Shown here piece after piece: positions 56,360 through 64,000 of a DNA stretch of 64,000 bases. The first letter of the stretch is position 1. Every line of letters starts with the position of its first letter. Under the pieces are notes generated by a model. It was not told the origin of the DNA, made no database searches, and saw only the letters and a program-made list of their open reading frames with translations. Made by a program: the position numbers and the translations under genes. Source of the DNA: Eustoma russellianum (Eukaryota > Streptophyta > Magnoliopsida > Gentianales > Gentianaceae); NCBI GenBank assembly GCA_036186865.1, contig AP025053.1, positions 4,087,752 to 4,151,751 of the forward strand. Reading direction: 5' to 3'.

Positions 56360-56650
56360 GGTTCAGCAAATCAAACTGTTCGCAAACAGTTTGAGTTAGA
56401 TTCATATTTGATTCGGGTTTGTTCGTTAATTTTAATTAAATGAGCCAATTTCGAACACCTATTAGATTCATATACTTAAACGAGCCAAACTGTTTGCAAA
56501 CTAATCATCTCGTTTAAAGAGTTATAGCATTTTCGAGCCAAATTCGAACAAAGTTCGAAGCTCGTACAGTAAAAGAGCCGAGCCAAACAGTTCGTTAAGC
56601 TAAACGAATCCGAATTTGAAAACATAATATTCGACTCGGGTCGCCTTGTT
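56360..56650. repeat. Relative of GAGCCGAGC-type hAT MITE, ends lost
   Basis: Words such as AAACGAGCCAAACTGTT, GAGCCGAGCCAAACAG and GTTCGAAGCTCG on both strands resemble the interior of the hAT MITE at 15663, but I find no termini or duplication. Confidence 0.42.
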
Positions 56651-57879
56651 AACACATATACCCACAGAAACAGTCTTTTTATCTAGAAAACAACATCTCC
56701 CCTCGGACACACTTGGCATTGCCGTGCAAGGGTGACTTTTTGGATAACTCCGGCAACTGAGTCCAAGAACTTATAGACAGTACTACCAAGTGCGTCCTAG
56801 TCGTTTCAGGAATTTTTATAAAACGTAATATATTTCAAAAATTTCTCTTAACAAAACTACAATATTTTATGAAATTTCTCCACATGCCTACATCATTTTT
56901 TTCTTTTTATATAATATTCCCATTCAATTTATACGTCATTGAAATTAATAAATCAGAAAAAACTAAATAAGCATATATTCCAACTATCCATCCATAGAGT
57001 TTTGTGGTTTAATATAAACCGAATGATATGTTTCACTTGAAATATTTTTTCCCAAAATTTGTCTTCTTAAGCATAGCTACAAATGATGCAAATCCAAATC
57101 AATCCCGATGAGATGATTCGAATTCCCAACCTATCTCTTGACAATGTGGCTGTCTATAGACACTTAGAGTTTCTTTTTTTCACTCAGATATGTCTTTGAA
57201 TGCTTTTAAATCATTCTCCAGTTTAGACAACACATTGTAGGTTATGTATACGTTTTAATATGTTTTAATCAAAACTTATATAAGAATAAGAAATACACAT
57301 ACATATATGTGTGTGTGTATATCTATATATATAATATGTATGTATTTGAATCTAAAAAATGGGATGTCCCTATATAAGAAACTTTATTTTGCTTTTCCCC
57401 CTTACATTTTATGATATATGTTTTTATAAGGACACGATATACATAATATCAATAAGAAAGCCATGATTACCTAAGTATGATTTGAAGTTGGATTTATTTA
57501 CTCCATGAGTTAAAGTTAAAATAGCATGATTGCTATCATCACGTTACATTACACAAATTCTATCTATTTTTATAACAATCTCTCTGTCTTAGTTTTGTAT
57601 TTTTGGATAAATACGTTTTTTAGTTGGCATTGATGGGTGTCATACACTTAAATCACAACTTCACGCGTCATATATAAATGAATTCCATTACAAAATGCCG
57701 TAAATAATGCATTAGAAAAACTGATCATGTCATCATATACTGAGTTATGCTTGGTAAGTATTTATGTTTACCCTTTATATTTTGAACCTAAACAATCATA
57801 ACAAATTTAAGCGTAACGTGGAACCATATTGACTCCAAATTTAGGTACTTTTAATATTGAAAAGGTTGTTATTCCTGAA
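56651..57879. other. AT-rich non-coding sequence
   Basis: One short GTGTGTGTATATCTATATAT run near 57310; nothing else recognised. Confidence 0.6.
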
Positions 57880-57884
57880 ATATC

Positions 57885-59269
57885 TGTTGGGATAAGAAAC
57901 ATTTTGATGATGTAAAAAGTTGTTTTGAATAAGTTAAAAAGGAATGTCACACTTCGAATTTGAAGCAAAAATGAGAAAAACACATTATGGGACATAGATC
58001 TCTCACATAGGTCGATCTATGTATACATCAGTCTCTCAAAGAGAGACTTTGATCAATCTATGTTGAAGTTGTTCAAATTTGAAACCTTTCTGTCCAAAAA
58101 CAGAAACTCTCCGGAAGACATCGATCTCTCATTCTGAAGAACATCAATCGATCGATGTCACATCAGTCTCTTAGAGAGAGACTTCGATCGATCGATGTCA
58201 GACAGGTTCAAACTGGAAGATTTCTGGAAGGCATCGATCTCTCAGTCCAGGGGACATCGATCGATCGATGTCACATCAGTCTGTCCAGAAGAGATTTCGA
58301 TCGATCGATGTCAAGCAAGTTCAAAACTGGAACCTCTCTGGAGGACATTGATCTCTCAAGGCAGACAGTTCGATCGATCGATGTCCCCCAGAATTTAAAT
58401 TTTTATGACCGTTGGAACAAAATCCAAGAGAGATTCATAGTGTTTTCTCTTTCCAATCTTGCTCAAATTTCTTGTTGACTTTTATATCCATGTCTAAGAT
58501 ATTCTAGGATGGCTATTGAGGATCAAATCACTCCATAGGGTGGCTAAAGACTAGTTGGACATTGTCTTGACATTTGATGGAGTTGAAGACATGGGGGAGG
58601 CTTCAAAAACGTGGTTAACATCTCCTATAAATAGAAGAAACTCAGATGAGGCAAACACACACTTTCATCATCATCAAGCTTCATTCTTCATTGTTGTATT
58701 TCTCTCATTTGTGTAAAAGTGCTTAAAGCTTGTTAAGTCATTCTTTGCTCTTCATTGTTGTATATTGAGAGATAGCAAGTCTAACACAAGAGGAACCATA
58801 AATATTTGATCTTTTGCTTGTGTTTAGACTAGTAAAAAAGTGTAAACCACACTACTTCCTTAAACCCACTGTGAGAAAGTTCTTGAGAGAACTTTGGTAA
58901 AGTTGTGAGATAGCAAGAAGATATTATTGCTAAGAGATGAAGTTGTTGTAGTTGCACAAAGTTGTTTTGTACAAGAAGTTGTTGTTGTCATTGGTTACAC
59001 TAAGTTGTTAGTGTAAGTATTGATGTGGTTGTTCTTATAATAAGAAGAGTAGTTGTTGAAAATCCACTTTAGAAACAAAGTGGTAGTGGAGTAGAATCAT
59101 TTACGAGTCGAATCACTCTATATCCGGTGTACTCATTCATTGCCTCTCATCTCCCATTCTTGCTTTGATTTTGAATTTCATTTGAGTTGAGCCAAAAACA
59201 AGAAAATTACGCAAAATTGCTCAACATTCTATTCACCTTTCCTCTAGAGTGTTCGTTACGAACCTAACA
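57885..59269 (+). repeat. Solo LTR related to the nested Sirevirus-like element
   Basis: 1385 bp from TGTTGGG to ACCTAACA, flanked by exact ATATC duplications (57880-57884 and 59270-59274). No internal sequence is left, so the two LTRs of an older insertion recombined. It keeps the palindrome array (58147-58382, including an exact GACATCGATCGATCGATGTC at 58253), the TATA box (CCTATAAATAG, near 58625) and several R/U5 stem-loops. The primary sequence has diverged clearly from 27625-28940. Confidence 0.88.
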
Positions 59270-59331
59270 ATATCTATGACTAATTATTGGGCTCAACAAA
59301 ACGTATTTATCTATAATGACATAGTTTTGAA

Positions 59332-59490
59332 AGACCAAAAGTCAGCTGTTGGTATACGCTTTGTAATCAATGTTGACGAAGGCTTAAAAGACCAAAGATC
59401 AGTTGCTAGCATACGCTTTGTAATCAATGTTCAGATCATCTGGTGAGATACACTTTGTAATCAATGTTGACGCGGCCTTAAAAGTGGTTC
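59332..59490. repeat. Three diverged tandem units of about 60 bp
   Basis: Each unit contains ATACGCTTTGTAATCAATGTT or ATACACTTTGTAATCAATGT; two also have GGCTTAAAAGACCAAA-like or GGCCTTAAAAG words. Confidence 0.75.
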
Positions 59491-59675
59491 AGATCTGGAG
59501 AGAACAACGGTGAGGTAAAAGATTGAATCAGATTGCTTGGCAGCTGTGCAATGTGTGAATTCAAAAGGATTGGATCTTTCCTCTTTAGGATTGATAGTTG
59601 ATGATATAAAATGTCTAGCAATCCTCTTTCCATAGCCGTAATTTTGTACATATTTAGAGAGAGGAACTTTCCAGC

Positions 59676-59796
59676 GGGTTAGGATCTCCTCATCTCAAAT
59701 CCCTCACCCTATGTATCACTGTGCGACAAATGGCAGCAGGAGTGGGTGGTGATACTAGATGAGTGAAAGGAAAGTGGGTGAGGTGATCTCATTCCC
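59676..59796. mobile_element. MITE related to the one in the P450 exon
   Basis: Starts GGGTTAGGATCTCCTCATCT and ends with the complement of GGGAATGAGATCACCTCACC. The interior shares the order CCCTCACCC..GTGCGAC..TGGCAGCA..GGTGGTGA with the element at 43783-43945. The target duplication is not obvious. Confidence 0.62.
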
Positions 59797-59984
59797 TTCC
59801 CAGCACATCAACTAGGTTTCTCCTTCCTATTTTACTGTTTGGGTCTCAATCTCCAACTTCAGTATTGTTGCTGTTCATGCAACCTCTTTTAATATATGAA
59901 CCACTTCTTTTCAAAAAAAAAAACTTTATAATGCCTTCCATTCTGACGATTAGTTTTTTTTAAATCAAATGTCAAATCTCTGGT

Positions 59985-60155
59985 CTTGGGGTCTCTAACA
60001 CCATAGCTCTAAAAAGTATTGTGGAAGATGCAAATCAGAAGTTCAACGGCCTCATAGGTTGGTGAGGTCTTACACAAAGAGTTCACACAAGGTGTTCACT
60101 GCAAACTGGGCCTTTGGCTCTGCAGCAGTCGTGTCCCTAGACTCGAATTCTGTAC
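59985..60155 (-). repeat. CTGGTTTGCAG-family tRNA-derived SINE
   Basis: The plus strand shows AAATCAGAAGTTCAACGGCC, TCTTACACAAAGAGTTCACA, ACTGCAAACTGGGCC, and box B inverted in GACTCGAATTC. It lies right at the end of the copia LTR remnant, so it probably truncates or interrupts that LTR. Confidence 0.68.
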
Positions 60156-60241
60156 GTATGTATAGAAACCTCTCCAACTAATTCCTAGGATAAAGTGTGT
60201 ATCCTATCTACAAGATATCTACAAGATAATAACAAATACAA

Positions 60242-62078
60242 CTAATGTATCATATCTAATATAGTGGGTCTCAATACTCCCCCTAAAGTTAGCGCATGAA
60301 TGTCAAGCATACCCAACTTGCCCAAAAACTGCCGAAACATCTCAGGTCCAAGAGCTTTGGTGAATCCGTCAGCTAGTTGATGTGGTCCGAGAACCTTGCA
60401 CGGAAGAATGAGGCCGGCGGCATAGTGTTGTCGAACAAAATGACAATCAATCTCAATGTGCTTCGTGCGCTTATGAAAAACAGAATTAACCACAATATGC
60501 AATGCCGCTTGATTGTCACAATGAAGAGCAACAGGCTGAATAATAGATACCCCAAGATCAGTGAGAAGCTGACGTAACCAAATAATCTCACTAGCAGCAT
60601 ATGCCATAGCGCGATACTCAGCTTCAGCAGACGAACGAGAAACAACAGGTTGCTTCTTGGAACGCCAGAAGATTAAGGCGGTACCAAGAAAAACCATATA
60701 GCCAGTGGTGGAGCGACAGGTAATAGGACAACCAGCCCAATCAGCATCACAATAGGCTTGAAGATGCAATATAGACGCAGTAGGAAAGAATAAACCCTGA
60801 CCTGGAGCACGCTTAAGATATCGCAGCAAATAAAAAACAGCATCTAAATGACACTTGCGTGGAGCATGCATATACTGACTCAGTGTGTTAACCGCAAAAC
60901 AAATATCGGACCGTGTAACTGTGAGATAAAGTAAGCGACCAACAATGCGACGATAAAATGCAGGATCATCTAAAGGAGGATCAGTCTCTGAAAACTTTCC
61001 TTTTTGATCCATAGGAGTAGAGGTAGGTCGACTACCAACAAAACCACATTCCTTGAGAATGTCAAGAACATACTTACGTTGGTTTAAAACCATACCAGCA
61101 GGTGAACGAGCAACCTCAATCCCAAGAAAATATTTTAGAGGGTCCAGATTCTTGATCTTAAATTTGTGATCAAGATAAGCCTTTAAAGCAGTAATATGAG
61201 AAAGATCATTACCGGCAACAATGACATCATCAACATAAATCAAAACAACAATAATCGAAGACGAGGCGTTCAAAAGGAACAGAGACGGATCCGCATTAGA
61301 GTGAGAATAACCAAGCGCAAGTAAAGAAGCAGTAAACTTGGCGTACCAATTACGAGATGCTTGTCTTAAGCCATATAAAGACTTTTGTAACTGAAAAACG
61401 TGGCTCCCCCTGACAGGAAAAACCGGGTGGAATACGCATATAGACATCCTCAGTGAGATCCACGTGCAAAAAAGCATTATTCACGTCTAACTGATGAATA
61501 TGCCAACCACGTACCATGGCGACTGCTAAGAGACACCGAACTGTGACCAATTTAGCCACGGGAGCAAAGGTTTCATGAAAATCCACACCCTCAACCTGTG
61601 TATACCCACGCGCCACTAAGCGAGCCTTATAACGTTCGACAGTACCATCCGGATTATACTTTATTTTATAAACCCATTTGGAGTCAATAGTACGTTTCCC
61701 TGGAGGCAAAGGGACAACAGTCCAAGTACGATTAGCTTCAAGCATTGCAATTTCATGTTGCATCGCTTCACGCCAATGGGCATGTTTGACAGCCTGCTTA
61801 AAAGAAACCGGCTCATCGCCATCGGTGATGGCCGCAACCAAACCATAATAAGAAGATGATAAGCGAGCATACGAAAGATAACTGGATAAGGGAAATACCG
61901 TGGAGTTCGATGTAGGAAGGGATGGCGCAACAGGTGGCACAAGAGAAGGAGACAAGGCAATGTCAAAATCCGTAAGACGACATGACAACTGGTGAGAGCG
62001 CATGCTACGAGAAAGAGGTAGCAGGTCGGACGGATAAGAGGGCGCAACAGTAGCCGACGGCGAAGAGGATGCCGTCGG
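60242..62078 (-). pseudogene. pol: Copia reverse transcriptase and RNase H, one frameshift
   Basis: RT begins in the frame ending 61350 with SFKQAVKHAHWREAMQHEIA, WVYKIKYNPDGTVERYKARL and WHIHQLDVNNAFLHVDLTED. It then shifts by one base near 61410-61400 into the 411-codon frame that ends at 60242: QLQKSLYGLRQASRNWY, the catalytic VLIYVDDVIVAG and GVARSPAG-like thumb sequence. RNase H: AYCDADWAGCPITCRSTTGY, SRSSAEAEYRAMAYAASE, and the end TKHIEIDCHFVRQH and HQLADGFTKAL. All expected catalytic aspartates are present. Only the frameshift and one upstream stop break the polyprotein. Confidence 0.88.
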
Positions 62079-63100
62079 CTAGGAGACTTCTGAAGGCAGT
62101 GACTGAGAGGCTGCCGAAGGTCCAGCAACAGGAGACGAAGAACCGACGGCAGGTGGGACTTGGGGGGCGACATCCCAGCAAGGCGAGTGTGGAGAAACCG
62201 AAACTGTATCTTGGATATTATCAAAACGGGAAGACAAGAAAAAAGGAAAGATATCTTCATAAAAGGTGACATCACGACTAACATAGACTTTGCGGCTAGA
62301 TAGATCAAAAATCTTGTAACCCTTTTGAGAATGGGGATAACCAAGAAAAATACCTGGCGCAGAGCATGGTGCAAACTTATCACGAGTGCCATGGTAAGTG
62401 TAGCCATAACATAGACCACCAAAGACATGAAGATGAGTATAAGAAGGCAAATGACCCATCAAAATTTCATATGGAGTTTTATTTTTAAGAGTAGCAGCAG
62501 GCATGCGATTAATAAGATACACAACAGTGAGAACACATTCTCCCCAAAATGACATAGGTAAACCATCATGAAAACGAAGAGCACGAGCAATTTCTAAAAG
62601 ATGTCTATGTTTACGTTCAACCACACCATTTTGTTGTGGCGTGTGAATGTAAGAAGTTTGAGCATCAATTCCCTGTTCAGCATAATAAGTGAGAATGGTA
62701 GTACTAGTGAACTCTAACCCGTTATCACTACGAACCCTCTGGACTGGGTGCCCAAACTGTGCATGAACCCAACGCAAGAAATGCAACAGAAAACGACCAG
62801 TGTCAGATTTAGCTTTCATCAAATAGACCCAAATACTACGACTGTAATCATCAACAATGGTTAAAAAATAACGCGCCCCAGACAAGCTAGGTGTTCTATA
62901 TGGCCCCCGAATGTCACAATGGATTAATTAAAAACGTGACTAGTAACACTAGTACTAACAGAAAATGGCAAACGAGTCTACTTAGCTCGATTACAAGCAT
63001 CACAAAAAAATCTTTATTGACAGTTGAATGGACGGAAGAAAAAGAAACTTAGACAGTGGAAGATGACCCATGCGACAATGCCAAAGAGACTCAGTGGACT
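62079..63100 (-). pseudogene. pol: Copia integrase, one in-frame stop before RT
   Basis: Integrase core in one frame from 62885: TIVDDYSRSIWVYLM (first Asp), VQRVRSDNGLEFTS (second Asp) and TPQQNGVVERKHRHLLEIAR (Glu), then the usual NRMPAATLKNKTPYEIL and VFGGLCYGY. The frame meets a single TAG at 62079 and then continues in the same phase into RT, so only this stop separates the two. The zinc-binding pre-integrase part (LWHCRMGHLPLSKF near 63085) is before the ORF and broken by stops. Confidence 0.87.
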
Positions 63101-64000
63101 AGATGGCGGCATGCACTGCACCAGCAGAATGTGACACGAAGTGGTAGAGACCATCATGCTGCCTACCCACTCCAATCAGCTTCCTCGAGGGCATCTCCTG
63201 CATAACACAAAAATTCGGACCAAATATCAGTGCACATTTCGAATATTTCACTAATCGACTGATAGAAATGAGATTGAAAGCATACTCCAGAACTTCCAAA
63301 ACATCATGAAGGACCAATGTGTCAGATAACCGGATGGTGCCGACAGCACGAACTGCCACATGCGTACCATCTGGAATTTGTACGGTGGCAGCTAACTTGT
63401 CAGTAATATAGTCGTAAACATAGATAAATCATTAACAATGTGAGCATTAGCTCCAATATCAAATAGCCAACCGTACCGTGAAGCAGGGGAAAAAGAAACA
63501 ATACCCGATTCCTTCTTGCCTGTGAGCTGTAAGTTGGACCCAAAGTTACCTCCATTCAGATGTTCGATAAACTGTGCTAATTGGTGTTGTTGGGCGAGAG
63601 TGAGTCCGGCAAACATGGGAGGTGCGGCCGCTGCAAACGTAGGTGGGGCGACCGCTGACTCTGAAACAACGGAAGATTGTAAAGTCATTCCCTTCGCCAC
63701 CTCTGCAGTAGGTGGCGGTCCTTGGCCTACAGGAACCTTACTTCGACGACTGCGATTCCAATCAACATGATAGCCAATAAGATCAAAACAAGACTCACGG
63801 AAATGCCCAACCTTACCACAATGGCTGCACCTGGGACGCTCCCCCTTGCCCTTGAATTTTGAAGGTCGGCTATCCTAGGGAGGCTACCAGGTAGCCATAG
63901 CTGCTGCGTCAAACTGAGGCACAAGACTCTGAACGACCGTGCGTTGCTTTTCTTCCTGCGCAACAATTGCATACGCATGAACAAGAGAGGGCAAATGATC
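63099..64000 (-). pseudogene. gag: Copia gag end and protease, broken
   Basis: Entering from the right edge, the reading DHLPSLVHAYAIVAQEEKQR meets a stop at about 63880. A zinc knuckle, C-S-H-C-G-K-V-G-H-F-R-E-S-C (about 63830-63790), and FDLIGYHVDWNR follow in another phase. The protease region (63700-63392) has WLFDIGANAHIVNDLSMF, where copia proteases normally carry D-T/S-G, so the active-site Thr/Ser is now Ile. NLISISRLV near 63275 closes the protease domain. Confidence 0.8.

Larger units (their letters stand above)
60156..64000 (-). mobile_element. Ty1/copia retrotransposon, minus strand, 5' end off window
   Basis: From right to left: gag end with zinc knuckle, protease, integrase, RT, RNase H, PPT (complement CTTTAGGGGGAG, about 60277-60288) and the start of the 3' LTR (TATTGAGACCC, from 60276 leftwards to about 60156). 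It is a different lineage from the nested Sirevirus: no extra ORF after RNase H, and the PPT lies inside the last codons. Damage is light compared with the other copia. Confidence 0.85.

Overview
The window looks like an intergenic, transposon-dominated stretch of a flowering-plant nuclear genome, probably a dicot. The base composition is AT-rich. The families present are plant-typical: Sirevirus-type Ty1/copia with an extra 3' ORF, a long-LTR Ty3/gypsy derivative with an initiator-Met PBS, a Tat-like gypsy, MULEs with 9-bp target duplications, RTE and L1 LINEs, Au-type and TTG-tailed SINEs, and hAT MITEs. I found no intact ordinary host gene. The host-derived pieces are a broken cytochrome P450 (CYP716-like, minus strand, 43.6-44.7 kb) and a PPR gene fragment carried inside a Pack-MULE (53.9-54.7 kb).

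Layout. 1-16.3 kb is old, decayed repeat: a DUF4283/zinc-knuckle LINE ORF1 remnant, three SINE families, two long decayed RTE LINEs in opposite orientations (6.5-8.7 kb plus, 9.1-12.2 kb minus), 3' ends of further LINEs, and a hAT MITE with a clean 8-bp target duplication. 16.3-42.4 kb is one tandem structure, LTR-internal-LTR-internal-LTR, of a non-autonomous gypsy-like element whose LTRs are about 3.65 kb. Its second internal domain is split by a 9.9-kb Sirevirus-like copia with its own 5-bp duplication. 42.4-48.0 kb holds a small LTR candidate, the P450 pseudogene (hit by a MITE and SINEs), and the 5' half of a Tat-like gypsy with a long intact gag. 48.6-53.1 kb is a MULE with 126-131 bp TIRs and perfect 9-bp duplications. 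It carries a broken transposase gene and, convergent to it, an apparently intact two-exon GRF zinc-finger/transmembrane gene. 53.65-54.94 kb is the Pack-MULE. 57.9-59.3 kb is a solo LTR related to the nested Sirevirus. 60.2 kb to the right edge is the 3' part of a minus-strand Ty1/copia.

The most striking signals are not genes. (1) Each gypsy-like LTR carries seven short hairpins with a nearly constant TGTACGGG loop and stems that change on both sides together. (2) The Sirevirus LTR carries an array of ATCGATCGAT palindromes upstream of its TATA box. A compact version of the array, again followed by a TATA box, sits inside the element just ahead of its extra (envelope-position) ORF, as if that ORF had its own promoter. 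(3) The transcribed part of the same LTR holds a ladder of perfect stem-loops, several also kept in the diverged solo LTR.
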